A stretch of 64,000 bases of DNA from Struthio camelus (lineage: Eukaryota; Chordata; Aves; Struthioniformes; Struthionidae). This document shows, one piece after another, positions 36,381 through 49,900 of the stretch. The stretch spans positions 126,417,400 through 126,481,399 of the forward strand of contig NC_090943.1 of assembly GCF_040807025.1 (NCBI RefSeq). Reading direction: 5' to 3'. The translations under genes and the position numbers were made by a program. Within the stretch, counting starts at the first letter, position 1; every line of letters begins with the position of its first letter. The notes below the pieces were generated by a model that was not told the DNA's origin, made no database searches, and worked only from the letters and a program-made list of their open reading frames with translations.

Positions 36381-39300
36381 GTTTGCACAGGAGCACAGAG
36401 ACGCTAAGGGGGTTCGGAGAATCATTAACTATCCCTGCCAGACTTTGTGGCCTCAAGGTCGCAGAGGAAAGTGCGCCCTGCAAGACTGCAGGAGCATAGT
36501 GAAACAGGCCTGGTGGCGCTGGGGGGACTGGAGCACTTTGATCATGAAAGGCAGAGGTCTGCGTGCAGCCAGAGACCTGTATAGCTGCAGCTAGTCCTGC
36601 TCCTGGGATTCTCCAGCCCTGACGCTAGCACAGCACAGAGACACTGAAAGCTGGTTGTTTTTTTTTTTTAAATTGCAGTTCCAGGGATAAAATTAGCCCT
36701 AGATGTCTAATTGTAGTCACCACCTGCTAAATTTTTGATATCCTGGTCTAGCTGCCTCGTCTTCAAGGTCTCCTGTTTTCCTGAGCAGACAATCTGCTCC
36801 CTGCTCTCTCTTTAGTGCCTCGTTGCTGGGCAGATTCAGCCCAGCTCTCTCCCACGAACACCTGGCGCTCCCTCACTTGCAGGGCAATTACAGAAACCTC
36901 CAAGTGAGAGGAGACGCTTACCTCCTTTCCTCCTGCCCTTGACCGGACATGCAGCCTTTATTCGACGTCGTTTGTTTCTTGTAGTATGCAAAGCCTGAGC
37001 GAGTGTTGCCCTCTCAGTGTGGGATTCGCCTTTTTTGCTCTTATTTCTCACCAGACCAGGTGAAGATAAGGAGTGTGTACGTGTGGGTGGTGAGGGGGAT
37101 GCCCCCCAAACTGTCTGCCCCCAAAGCCACTGTGCTTCCTCCTATCGTCCGTCCTCCCACTGGTCCTCTAACCCCACCTGCTGCACGGCATCTCTGTGCA
37201 CCCACGGTCGGCCAGGCTGAGAGATCTCCATCTTAATATTTACAGATTTAAAAGTCAGTGCAATGGATTATTCTAACCACACTTGTTACAGGTGGGAAAA
37301 CACACCAACCTATCAAGGTGGCTTGCGTATTAATATTAATGCATGTAAGTTTAATTATGTGCAATATAAGCATGATCCTTACTTTTCAAGGCCTCCTCTC
37401 ACCTACTTTTTGTCAAGATGATGCAGACAGAGGATGCAGCCAGTGTGCAATGCCCTCATATAATGTAATTAACATTCTGGCCACTGGATGCTACTGTTGC
37501 TCCAAACATCTGCAAGTGAAGGCTGCGGAAGGACTTACTGTCAGTGCAATCTTCTAGTTTTTTAACCTAGCTAAGTCAAACAGTGAACTGTGGATAGAGG
37601 GCTGTCATCCATTTAGTGCCTGCCCATCAACGGAGAAAGAACAGTAGAAAGTCGTTATTCTGATAAAAGGGAACGTCTGCATCCAAGCAGCACGCAAACC
37701 ACTCATTAAATTAATGGTGCTGGACTGAGATTTTAGTAATGATGAAGCAAGTCATTTTCAAACTATTAGACTTGGGAATGTTAGTGCATTTCCTAGGACC
37801 GTGGTGTTGTACATGTGTAGGTGGTACACAAAGGCTAGAAATAAACCACACTTTTCAGGTACCTTTGACCACGTATTCTGCATTCTACCTATTAATCCAC
37901 CTCCCCCAGAATAATTAGTAAGCCTCATATGTAAGTAATCTTTTCTATTATTTTATTACTCTAACCAGAAGCAAACATTTGTCTTTCCTTTTTTTTTTTT
38001 TTCTGTCAAAAATGATGTTTATCATCACAGTCTGAGACTGGATAAATGTTGAAGACGGACAACCTTCTATCCTGGACTACCAATAAATCTATGAGCTGAT
38101 TGCTCCTGCCTTCAGGCAATGGGCCAAAACTAATTTAGTTTTCTCTCTTTCTTCTTCCATCAACATCCTCTCCTTATTCCATTCCAGTCGATGTCCCAAA
38201 TTATGTCCACTTACTTCTATCTTAATTTTCACTTGATCTCTATCCCTCTCAGATTTCCTCTCCTTTTTTAATACTCCTCCAGATCTCTAATTATTTTGGC
38301 TCTCTACTGCATGCCTCCCTCTCAGCCTTTCTGTATAGATCCCATACACTTTATGTGTACAGCTTTCATTCATATATCCTAAAGCAAAAGCTTCCTATAG
38401 GATTAGTACAGTTGCTACGACTGTGATGTGCCCAAAGCAATTCATCACTTATTGATTGGCCCAGCTTAGGAAATATTTCCGTTGTACATAGTGTGTTACA
38501 GTAGCTCCTGTTCTCATTTTCCCCAGACAAAGCAAAGAGCTTCCTGTAAATGTGCGTGCTAACGTCCCCAAAAGTGGACCCAAACATGACTGCATTCTGC
38601 TGAGGATGACACAAGTTCAGTACATGACTGCACACCAGTTGTCCACAAAAAAATTCTGCAGTTTTGTCATTTCCTTTTGATTCTTCACACACTGCAGAAA
38701 ATATCCAAGAATTATCCCCACAGTAGTGCAATATTTTGTTACAGCATCCTCTTATGTTTACACCCGGTAACTTATTTATGCATTGAGAGCATTTCTTCTT
38801 CTCAGCCTTATTGTTCCACAGTTTCACTATCTCTAAGTATGCATGCTAGAGAACAGCTTTGGCACACTATTCTCTTCTGAAATCACCGTGTGATTTTTGA
38901 GCCTTTGTCATATCTGAAGATACAGCTGGCTCAAAATCAGAGGGCAAGCTTCTTTGTGAGGAGTGAAAAGTATGAATGTTCGCAGATCCTACTCAGTCAA
39001 ATTGGGCATTACTCAAGAGGAATTCACGTTGCTTATTTTAGCTGCTTAATGTAAATGATTAATGCTTTGATTTATCGCATTTCGTTTTAGGCATCACAAG
39101 GTTAGATGTTTTGGTCACGAGTAGTTCATCTAGGCTCTCTTTTAAAAAAGTCAGTCAGCAGGGAGAAAGAGACACCTCCAAGAGGGTGAGCCATCTGGTC
39201 TTGGGTAGAAGCCTTATTCAGAAAGATATAAAACTTTTGATGGAGATGATGGTTCCTGCCCATCTATGTGTTGAACAGCAAAGGGAAGGCTTCATCACTC

Positions 39301-40507
39301 TGCCTGCTAATACAGCTGGAGTTATTCAGAAAAGGAAAAAGCTTTCTCTTTTTAACTTAATATTATCACTTAAAAAGTAGCCATCCAACTATTTTCTTCT
39401 AATTCAGAATTATTTTCTTTAGCTCATCATGAGAAGTTCTTGGAGACTTGAGGCCGAAAGCAGTTTCTTCATCAAAATTTCCCTCTCTCCATTTTGCATA
39501 CAGCAGTTTCTGCCTTGTCCCTGAGAGACTGCTAGTGGGCTGATGGGATATTTTAACACAGAAAATTTGTTTTTCTTTTTAAGGTGACATGCTCATGTCT
39601 GAACCCCCTAAATCTAACTCTGCTTGCTTGCTAGGGCAGTCTACACCTTTTGCAATGTGTTCACCACTTGTCATGATTTATATGCAGGATTAACGTGAGG
39701 GGTAATAAATTATCAAAATGTAGCTCCATAGTGCATAGCCCTCAGTGCTTCAAATTAAAAAGTGTCTGCTGTGAGCAGGAGAGTGATTGGTGCAGAACTT
39801 TGCCCTGCAGGCATATTTTTCACCACCCCATCTGTCACCCCAGATGCTAGGGATGGAAATGCCCCTGTTTTACTCATTTTTCATTTAAGAGATCATCTTT
39901 TCTTTTGCTATAAAAATATTTTTATTATATCTTCTCTCTTGAAACTATTGCAAATTGCGTATGAAGTAAAACATTCAAACCAGGGCACAGAAGTGGAATG
40001 CATGCTACAAGCCAGAGCAGTATGAAATATTCAAAGAATGAATACATGCGTATTTAGGTCAAGTAAAACGAGGGATCCCTGCAGTCCCTTCCTTTCTATG
40101 ACTTGAATACATTGTTACTTGTTAGTAATTATTTGAGGAGATGTCTTCTCCTTTCCACTCTCTTCCGCTCAAGAGTTGGTGGTCAGCCATTTAGTCCATG
40201 GATTTTTTTTCTGCAGGATCTGCTCTAGTCCCACTGAAATCCTCTTTCCAACACCTTGGGGAAGCTACCCGAGCCTACTGTAATCCAATGTAAGGCATGC
40301 AGGATACCCACAGTGGAATATTTCAAGTTCAAAACATCAGATTTGCTCAGCATCAGGTCCCATTGAATTTCAGGGGGAACTGGTGTCTTGATTCCTTTGT
40401 CAATCCCCGCTAGTGAATCAAAGCAACTGGACATGTGGCCAGATTAGCTCTGAAAGGTGTGGAAAGGTGAGTCCAGCTGCAAGCCAGGGCAGGATCTACA
40501 GCACAGC
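36381..40507. other. non-genic stretch
   Basis: No coding exon is supportable. The minus-strand frame at 38366-38827 (153 codons) is the longest in AT-leaning sequence here and matches no family I know. AT-rich words near 37320-37500 resemble regulatory sequence but are not distinctive. There is a T14 run at 37989-38002. Confidence 0.45.
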
Positions 40508-40561
40508 TTTGCTTTCCCTTCCCTTCCCCTTCCCCTTTCCTCCCCCTTTCCCTTCTCTTCA
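40508..40561. repeat. polypyrimidine tract (CCCTT-rich)
   Basis: About 54 bases made almost only of C and T, with recurring CCCTTCC and CCCCTT blocks. Long homopyrimidine tracts can form triplex structures. Confidence 0.85.
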
Positions 40562-42454
40562 GGACGGCTGTTTCCTGCTGTGGGCTGGAATAGCATCTGC
40601 TCTGTGAGAAAATGAAGGCCTGGCATACAAATTATTGTGATTTTTTTTTTTTTTTTACTCCTGTTAAACCCATTTGAACTTCCATTCTGGTATATGCAGG
40701 GCCAACGCATAGTCTCTTTCAAAGGTACATAATCATGCAAAAGTCCCTCCATATATACTTTTGGTCTATTATTTTTTCTTGTGTTCTCTATGTGAATTTC
40801 AGTAGTGAAAAGCCTCTTTGCACAACTGAATCTTGCTCAGATAACCAGTAAGGGAGAGAGAAAAATGAGAAAAATCTCTTACTGCTCATGTCCTACAGCA
40901 AGTTACAAAGTCATGGAATGAAAACTGTTACATCACTAAATAGATATGTACAGTCAATTTTTAAATGTCTGTACACAGAAATATGGGTCTAATTCAGTGA
41001 ATGCCTAAAAGCTGAAAGGTCGGGCACTCTTCCACTGATCATTTAATGTAATTTTTGAGATATATATTCTTGAAATATTTCTGAGCTGTAATAGTTTATA
41101 GCTAAAACTTTGCAGTTCTCTCTCACCTGATGTGTAGAGCAGTGTGGATCAAATATCTATCTCAGCTTACACAGCTGAAGGACCGTTGCAGGATGTGAAT
41201 GTCAAATTCAGGCTCTGCTTTGTACCAGCTAGTGCTGGGAAAGAGCTGATAGAGGGCATCTGTAGTTAGATATTTAGAAACGTGTGGGATGAGGATGAGG
41301 AAAACCCTGCAGTCTCTCTGACCTCCCATTCCAGCACAACCAGCGTCAAGAGCTGCATGTGGAAGGGACGAGCCCTGGGCCTTCAGCCCCCGCAGATTCA
41401 TTGCTCTCATGGGGCTGCTCCCCGTGGCAGCCCCCGAAGCTCTTTCAGGGTACCAGAAATGAGAGAGCTCCTTACTGAGGTGTCCAGGTCCCGTAAGTGC
41501 CTCTCCCCACTGTCAGGGGCAGGTGACAGACACCAAATTCCTTCTTGCGTGATGGCTCTGGAGAGCGTTACTGGCCTCCAGAGCAGCGAGGGCTGCTCTC
41601 TCTGCCCAAAGCAGCCACTGCAGAGGAGGAGGGGAGAGCTCCTCTGCCACGAAGGAGTCCTATAAAACATCAAAATTAATCTCTGGGTCAGAATTTTCCT
41701 GGCTGATTCTGCGCACTCCCTAATTTCTCCTTACTCTAGACCTAACTTAGGCTCCATCTCATTTACATTTGACCTCTCGCCTCTAAATTGCCAATATTTA
41801 AATAAAAGGATAAGCACTGAAAAATTAGTGTATTTAATACTGTAATTGGGCCATATGTTCCCTCTCCACGTGTCTGTCCCCTTCTCCTGTATTATTTCTT
41901 ATTCCCCACCAGAATCCTGATTTGATATACAGGTTCTGGGGGCCAGAGAGCATTTTTGTCTCCCCCCCTCCCACTTATGCCAGTGCATAGCATAAAATGA
42001 ACAAAATTAAAGCATAGCACTAATCAGAACTTTTCTGCATCTTTCTACAGGCACTACCATTTGTATGGACGAAGGAGGAGGAAGAGCTTTCCTTGAATGC
42101 ATTTCCACTTCGGTGCTTACCAGCGCCACTGGATCTGGCCCCAGCTGTATTGTGCGGAGCTGCTCCTCAGGGTTCCCCAAGTAGGGCATTTCCAAGGGGC
42201 TGGGGCAGCCCGTCCACTTCGGACCTACCTGAGAGGCCTGTCCTGGCTCAGCATTAAAACCTCATTAACAGCACAGCCCCTCCACACAGGTCAGATCAGC
42301 TGGCAGATACGCTTATTAGTGGGAGCAAAGGTAGTAATAGCATTTATTTCGTCTTTTTCACCAAGCATAGCTTTTCTAAATGGATTACTTTAATCTACAA
42401 GGGTAACCCCCAGGGTTTTCACACTCTGTGCAAAGCCTGCCCATCTTTTCAGAA
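40562..42454. other. non-genic stretch
   Basis: A T16 run lies at 40641-40656. The frame at 41282-41665 (127 codons) in mildly GC-rich sequence has no recognisable domain. Nothing else is supportable. Confidence 0.45.
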
Positions 42455-42560
42455 AATTGAACAGTGTGTTAAAAAGCTCTTCCTGGTAGCTTATCTAAAC
42501 CTGTCTTCTCCTAATCCCCCAGTTTTAGTCTTGAAATTAAAATATGCTTTTTTCCTCCTT
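42455..42560 (-). mobile_element. possible short antisense CR1 relic
   Basis: The + strand reads 'AAAAAGCTCTTCCTGGTAGC' then 'TTATCTAAACCTGTCTTCTC', which resembles the reverse complement of the CR1 segment coding for the LRKNFF block. The fragment is short and diverged, and a chance match is possible. Confidence 0.35.
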
Positions 42561-42679
42561 CTATCACTTAGCAATTAGCCTGCAAAGCTGAAGATTCTGA
42601 AAACTTTTAATTCATACTAATGAGATACTGTTCTCTAGGGGAATAAGAGAAGGTAGAAAAATAATGTTTCTGAACGGGG

Positions 42680-43160
42680 ATGGAAAAATCGAATCTCCTT
42701 GCCAGGGCCGTGGGTGCAATCCCCTTCCGGAGTTCAGCTGGCCGAGTTAAGGAGTTTAGCTGGCTGAGCCCGAGGTCGGCTCCTGCGCTGATAAGAGCTG
42801 CTGGGAGGAGAGATGGAGGTGAGGGCCTGCCCCTGCTTTCCCTCCGGAGCTGCCTCTTTCCTGAGGCTTTGCTGCTGGCCCCTGCCTGTGCTTCCCCACA
42901 GCTATGTTTGTGCCTGGGCTCGTACCCCCGTGGGCCTGGCCCTGACCCGCACCCACCAGCTCAGCTTTCCGGCTTGACCTGGGACCTGCCTGGTCGCTAC
43001 GGACTTGCTGGGTGACCACTGGGCTGGTCTAAGCCTGCTCTATGCCCCTGGAGCTGCTCCTCACGGGCACCTTGCTGGCTCTGCTCCCACCGCGTGGTCC
43101 CCCGGCCCCAGGCTCTCCTTCCCTTGCGGGGCAGCTGGACTTGTGCCCAGATAATCCTCC
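42680..43160. other. GC-rich patch with a 22-bp tandem duplication
   Basis: GC-rich sequence with moderate CpG content. GAGTT(C/T)AGCTGGC(C/T)GAG occurs at 42730-42746 and 42752-42768, two diverged copies of a 22-base unit. A donor-like GAG/GTGAGG follows at 42818/42819 on the + strand. It could be a weak promoter, a decayed LTR or ordinary GC-rich sequence; no coding frame is convincing. Confidence 0.35.
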
Positions 43161-43194
43161 ACCTTCCCAGCAAAGAAGTTAACTCTGTTCACTA

Positions 43195-43670
43195 TTATTT
43201 CCTCCAACTCCAAACCTCAGCGAGATAGAATCGGACTTCTACGGCATGTGATGAAGCTGTTTGTCCCCAGCTCATTACTTCGGAAGAGGAATGGCAGATT
43301 TGTCAATATTTATACTGCATCCCAGTAAAAGACAGTTTGTTTAAGCTGAAGTCAATATAAACTGTACTGATTCATGCTGGCTGAAAATCTGTCCACATTT
43401 TCTAATCAGTTCAGTTAAGGTGAAGTCCCTGCACTTTTAGAACAAGAGATTTCTTCATATGCATTAATATTCTGTATTAATATTTTGCCATTATGTAGAT
43501 CAGCTATTTGGGAAAATGACATTAGCACTTGCCTTCCACACCATTTATAGCCTTTGACAGCTTCCTGACATTGATAAAGAGCGTTATGGAAAGCGGAGTC
43601 AGCGGGCTGAAGACGCTGACTGAGTTATGTTTTTATTAAAAGTCTTATTCAATTGTCAGACAATGTCACA
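43195..43670. promoter_or_regulatory. candidate conserved non-coding enhancer
   Basis: AT-rich sequence with dense transcription-factor-like words: GTCAATATTTATACT, a TTAATATT pair around 43464-43482, TGATTCATGCTGG, and the symmetrical ATTGT-CAG-ACAAT at 43652-43664, two SOX-type sites in opposite orientation. It lies beside the GC-rich patch at 42.7-43.1 kb. Conservation must be tested; from one sequence this is texture only. Confidence 0.22.
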
Positions 43671-46600
43671 TGTAAATATCCTCATGAGCTTCTAGTGAAG
43701 CAAAGTCAATGTGCAAACTGCATCTGTTTACTCTATTGCCTTCTCGGTGCCTGGGAGGATGCTATGAAACAGAGCAGGAAGAAAAGGGGGGTCCTGGATC
43801 TCAAATTTACCACTCATGACCTCGAGCAAAGGTACATGACTTATGAATTCCCAAGCCATATGAGACAGGTGTTACCTTCCAGTTTGATACAGCAAGTACT
43901 GAACACATCTTTAGAGCCACCATTGTCGCTCCATTTCTCTTTATTTTGAGTAAACGCTCTCAAATCCACCTGCTTTATTAAACTCAGTTCTGTCTCAACT
44001 CAGCTGTGATATATTATGAGGGGATTAACTGGACATCTCCTACTGCAACGGGTATCTCACAGAAAGTAAGCATATCTCTCACTCAAAGAAAACATAGGAT
44101 ACTGGATTCATTGCTGAAACTGTGTCTCATGCAGGCATGCTCACACTAGCCAGTTTAGGGACTGATAATGCATAGCTGTGGAAGGGTGGGACTCATGGTG
44201 GACCCATATTTATGCTGCTCCTTGAGGAGATTTTACAGCTTACATTCAAGTACTTGCTCCACAGCTATATTATGTACAGCTACTGAATATCCCTGAGCTG
44301 CATAGTTTAGGGCTAGCCTGTATGACCTGTAGTCAGAACCATGGCGCAGTACAGCAGTTCCCTTAGCCTGGCACGACAAAATGGGAGGATATCCAACAAG
44401 AACGCCAATAGAGTAACCTGACTAGGGCTACGAAATTTGTTTCCCTCTTGAAACCGATGTTGTTTTGCCAGGAGAAACAAAAGCAATAACCTTGCAGGAT
44501 GAAAATGGTAACTAAAAATTTGGAAAATGACTTCGAAGTGTAGGATCAGAAGGCATAAGATCAGTTGTGAGCAGGTCTTGCAATTTTCCTGTGTGAGTCA
44601 TAGTATTTGGTTTTTTTTCTCTCTAAGTCCCACTTCCTCCCAATCCTCGATTATGTATGGCATCCACCTCTTCTTTATTATGTAGAGCTAATGAAGCTGT
44701 TCTGACTCTAGTGTGCAAGCAATCTAGATCAGACAGCACAGTGTCATTAAAACCTACTAGGAGACAGAAAGATGAATCTGAGGACATGATCAGAGCGCTT
44801 CCTCAAACTTCTGGATCCGGAAAGAATGTGAAAGGAATCAAAATGACATCAAAAAACATTTTTAAGCCTTTTTCATTATTTTAGAGATTTTACCCAGTCT
44901 GCAAGAGTGGCAATAGCAGAAAGGCTATTTAGGGAGGGCACGCGAGCTTGGCTGCTTTGCACTGCTCACTCCTCCGGCAGAGGCAGTTGCATTAGGGCTA
45001 TTAAAGACTATGTTCTTGCCAAATTCTTTTAGTATTTATGGACCTGTTGTACTTGAAGACAAAAAAGACAAGTGAAGAGCCATGTAAAAAGCCTTGCAAG
45101 GAAAGGAACACAGTGTCTGTTGGAGATTTCTCTCTTCTTCCATTTTCTCCCCTATCATGGCCATGTGTTATGCACCTAAGGGCGCCCTCCTTTCGCTACT
45201 GGGCTAATGATTTGTTGCTGTTCCTGGGTCTGCTGCCCTCTCCTTCGCTCCTGCTCTGCTCTGTGTGAGTGGTCCTTACGATGTGTGGGCTGGGGAGGCT
45301 GGAAGCAACGAAAAATGAGCAGCAAAAGGGGAATTCACTGTGTGCGGCTCAGGCTGGTGTACTAGACCCCTTTACAGATTCATTGTACACTGCCTCGAGG
45401 TACCTCTTGGGGGAAGACCATAAACATCACACTGAAAACACCAGCCTTTTCCTCAGCTTTGATAAATGTGCTTGTGAGCCTATAAAAAGGTCCTCAGCTA
45501 CTCCAAGACAGTGTAATTGCAGTGCGATGTGGCAGTTACTAGAGAAACAGGTCGTTGGAAGAGCCAAGCAATTAGGCAAGTAAAAGCTAAAGAAGTCATC
45601 CATGTGTAAATTTACTTCTGCCATAGTGCTTCATAAACATGCTCATGTCCTCTTGTATTCACCTCGTGCGCAGAAAGATGGAGTGTGTAAACAGGTGAAG
45701 TATTTGTCATCAGCCAGTTTGTGCTGTTCTTTTTCCTTGTTTTTTTTTGGACGTGTACATCCTCTTTAAATTTGAAAGATGTGACCACTTTAAGACAGAG
45801 GAAGCTTTGCTAAAGGTCTGTCTTCCCCCACCCTTATTTATTATTTAGTTCTTCAGCTGACATATTTAATACTGCAAGGCACTTGGGGGCTCTAGTTTGA
45901 AAGAAATATGCTGCACAAAATCAAGCTTCCTCACAGGAGTAGGAAACTCATCTTCAACAGTTAATTGCTCTTTTGCAATTAAATACACCTCTTTATCACT
46001 GCTCTGCTCAATAACGAAAAAGAACATGCAGCATGTCTTTAATTTCATAAAGATGCATGTTATACCAAGAGCCTGATTCCCCTCTCATTTTCTTTTTTAA
46101 TACCAATGAAAACTTCACTTCAGTGAGCTGATTCTGACTTTATTTTGGTACATACAAGATGAAAATTAGGCCCCTTATCTGTAATATTTTCTCCAAATGC
46201 TGAAATTAGCTAAAGACACTGAGACATATATTGATTTATTTCATAAACCTTCAGGATAAAGCACAGAAGAGCTGAAAAGAAACTAAGGATTTTGTCATAA
46301 GCTGTTCTAAGATGACAGCAGTAGATAATATATTATGTGGAAAACACATAAGAGACACCATCGTGTACTGCCATAACAAGAGAAATAAAAACATAGATTT
46401 CAGTGTTCAGAACGGCAATTATTAGTTCTTTGCCAAGGTAAGACGGTACCGGTTACAGGCTGAGCAGTAAAACCATTCAGACACCTCTTTCCTTCAGAGC
46501 AAAACAACACATGCTTCATACAGCTACTGTGAAGACCCTGATTAAGTAACTAATTATCATGGATGCGTTGAGAGGTGAATTGTAGGACATACCGTCTCAT

Positions 46601-49600
46601 GCCTTTTGAACTCACACACTCTTACACTCCTGAAGGACGGCGCTTGGAGATCTGCATGTGTAGGGGGGCTGTCACACACTGGTTCCTTCTGGTCGGGTGG
46701 AAGGGAGTATGCAACAAATCCTTTAAGCGGAGGAGGGAAGAACAGGCAACTGGCTGTTCTCTGAGGCCTCCTTGCCTAGTGCTGAGGATGTTATTATTTA
46801 TTTGGCTTTGCATGGTCACAAGGCTTTACAGAACGAATTAAAAGTTCGCCCTTGGTAACAGTCCCTTACTACAGTGCAAGGCAAGTGGCAGTAGGTGTAA
46901 CATATCACTGCTCTGCACTAGGAGCCCAAGGTACCCTTCCGGTAGAGGTTTAAGAAGGACAAGACTGCGGCCAGAGTTATAGTTGGCATTGGTAGGTCCT
47001 GCCTGTGGAACCATGATCAAAATCACAAAGCTGCTTTGAGTATGAGAGCGAGGGAAATAGGAATAATGGTGAATTGGTGTGACCAAGCGTGCTTATGGCT
47101 GTGAGAGGGAGAGATGGAGCAGCTGGGAGCTCATGGACACGCAAAGGAGAGGGTGAAGCAGTGTGCCCATGAGGGACAGAATGAGTGCATGAATGTCTAC
47201 ACTACAGCAGGAAACAAGGAGGTTAAAGACATCGAGACTATAGCCCTGTCCTTTACTGTACTGAACACCAGGCATCCAGGAAAGAGCTTTGCATTATTTA
47301 TCTTTCCACCACTTCCAATTAGCACTGAAAGGCAGCCACCCTGCAGTGTGGCTACATCAACATGCCTGCACTGTCTTTTCTCCGAAATTTCGTAAGAAAG
47401 CCACCCTGCTAACAGCATGCTAGGAATACTCAACAGCAACTTCAAGCATACAGGGACAGAATCTTTAGTGAAATCTAGTCTAGGTGTTAATTGGATTCAT
47501 ACCAAAGACTCAGATTGGTTACTCAGTGTAGCAAGGGAAACGAAAAATATGCAACGCAAAAATACACTTTCAGGAGAGTAGGGGGACTTTTCAGGCACAG
47601 AGGTTTCACAGCTCTGCACGCAGCTTGCATTTATAGATCTAGACAGCTGTCGCTGTTGTGGTGAGGACTGAGACTACGGAGTCCTCAGAGCATGAACCCT
47701 GCACATCTTGAGCTGAAAGAAACAGCAGAGATATGTAAATTTGCTTTGGAGGCGTAAACACCTACATGTGGCCCAACAAGTGCTGTAGGAGGGCAGAGTA
47801 CTACCCTAAGAGGCAGAAGTCCTCCTTTAGGCTACAAGTCAGATAGCTGCATGCACGCTGCTGGTAATTGGCCAGCAATACAATGAGTCTTACTTTATCA
47901 TGGTTTGCACACACCCTGCCTCAAGAATTGCATGGACCAATAGCAACACGTTCATGTTTGTATTTAGCACATGCACGGCTGCATAATTTAGCACAAAATA
48001 CACAGGCTTTCGCAAGTGAAACAGCTACCAGGACATTCTCTTTGATGGGAGAAAAGAAAGAAAAGCATTCAGGCAGGGGATCCCAGGTTGTTCACTTTGC
48101 AGAACCACATGTGTGCCTCCTTGCTGTTTCTGAAGAGGGAAGTAGATGACCCATAACAGAGAGCTTCCGGGGGAAATTCAGTTTCACTGAGAAGTCAAGT
48201 AATTGCTGGGCTGATTTTAGACAAAGAGATGAATTAGAATAAATAGAAATCTAATAGAAAAGAAACGGAGGAGGTCTGGTTTATCTATTTGGTTCTTTCT
48301 GAAATGAGAAATATAGTCTGTCTACTCGGGGAAATTTCAAGAAAGGCTTTTGCGAGGAGTTTCCAAATGAGCTTTATAAGATCAGGTAGGAACTAAAGGG
48401 TATTGTTAATAGATGTGGTATAATTGTCTTCACCACAGTCTGAAGGAGAAACTAACTCATACAGATTATGTGTCTTGTAAATCTTATACAAATGTGTTGG
48501 AAACACTTCTAATTGAGATATGATGGAACTGCCTACTGGTAGCAGGAAGTAGCCAGTGTCACTAGTTAAAGATTAATGAGATGAATGAATCTTTAATCTC
48601 AACATTTAACAGGTCTGAACTGTTCTGGTTTTTCACTTCACATTGATCAGCTCAGTGGAATGTCTTAGCAATGAAAATAGTGATTTGCTTAGAAACTGGA
48701 AACAGATTGCCTCTCTTAAAAAGATGCGATATTATCAGGGAACTGTTAGGCTTGATTATTTTTATTTGCAAAGCAGGGAAGCAGAATGTCTACAGGAAGA
48801 ATTTACAGGCTGGAGTTCGGTGGCTCACGCTATGCAGGGGGTTGGGACTTTGTAGTGTTTTTTTTCTGCTTGTAAAATCCTCAAACAATTCAGAACAGTT
48901 TTAGGGAAGTGCTCTTCTCTTCCTCGTATCCTTTTAACAGGATTACTGTGTTTTAATTCCGGATCTGGTACTGCTTTTTGTCTATTTTTTAGCAAATTAT
49001 TTATACCTTGCGTTTTGGTTTACCTACTAATGAAGTGGAACAGGTAGTACCTAGTAAACTCACGAGAGTATACTGAAAGTTAACTACAATATGAAAGCAA
49101 CCCTAGATCCTCTGGTTATTAATTACCATGCAGTAAGTGTACAGCACCATAGCCTTAAAAATAGTGACTTTAATAATGAGTTACTGAAGGCATGACCTCA
49201 TTTTGTTCCTAGTATCAATTTCTAGAATGGGAAAATGCTTCATTTAGTCCATTTTCTGGGATGGTGTATTTATGGCTGACTCATTAGCAGCGGTTAGTTG
49301 ACACGGACATACAGTGTATTTACTGAAACAATAAAGGTGCTCATAGCAGATGGCAATGCATGTGACAAGGAAAGTGCTGTGCTCCTCAATTAATATATTT
49401 ATGACATAACTGGAAATATCTCACAGGCTTGAGAACATTTTATCACATTGGTCCTCGAGCTATAATTGAACACAAACGTTATCAAAGGAAACTGTGGCAC
49501 AAGAGTAAGTAATTAGTGAGAAGTTAGAAACATTTTCTTCTGTTCACAAGAGGAAGCAAAGGGGAGGACTGGTAAAAGGGATAAAAGGGAGAAATGCAAA

Positions 49601-49900
49601 GTATTTGTAGATGAGTTTTTAGTAACTTTTGCAAAGGGAGAAAAAAGGTCAACTGAGATAAAAGTAATAGCTGCACTATAGCTTTCACGTGGTAAAGCTT
49701 ACAGCATTTGTACTTCTGTGCTGAATTTCTTATATCTCATGCAAAATAAACTTTTTAGGGGGGTCCTAATTAAAATAAACACAGAGGTACTTTTCCTTCA
49801 CTGGAAAATGGGGAAATAACCAGCAAGCAGCAAAGATCCTAAACGACTGGGGTGCTCTACCACTGCCTCTAGTGCCTTTGCAGCAGGCTTAGGTGTTTTT
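43671..49900. other. non-genic stretch
   Basis: No coding exon, RNA gene or identifiable transposon could be supported. Open frames are at most about 104 codons and lack family signatures. Confidence 0.45.

Noticed and set aside
38366..38827. 153-codon minus-strand open frame
   Set aside because: In AT-leaning DNA of this size, six-frame reading yields roughly one frame of this length by chance. The product is Cys- and Ser-rich without a recognisable domain or splice framing.
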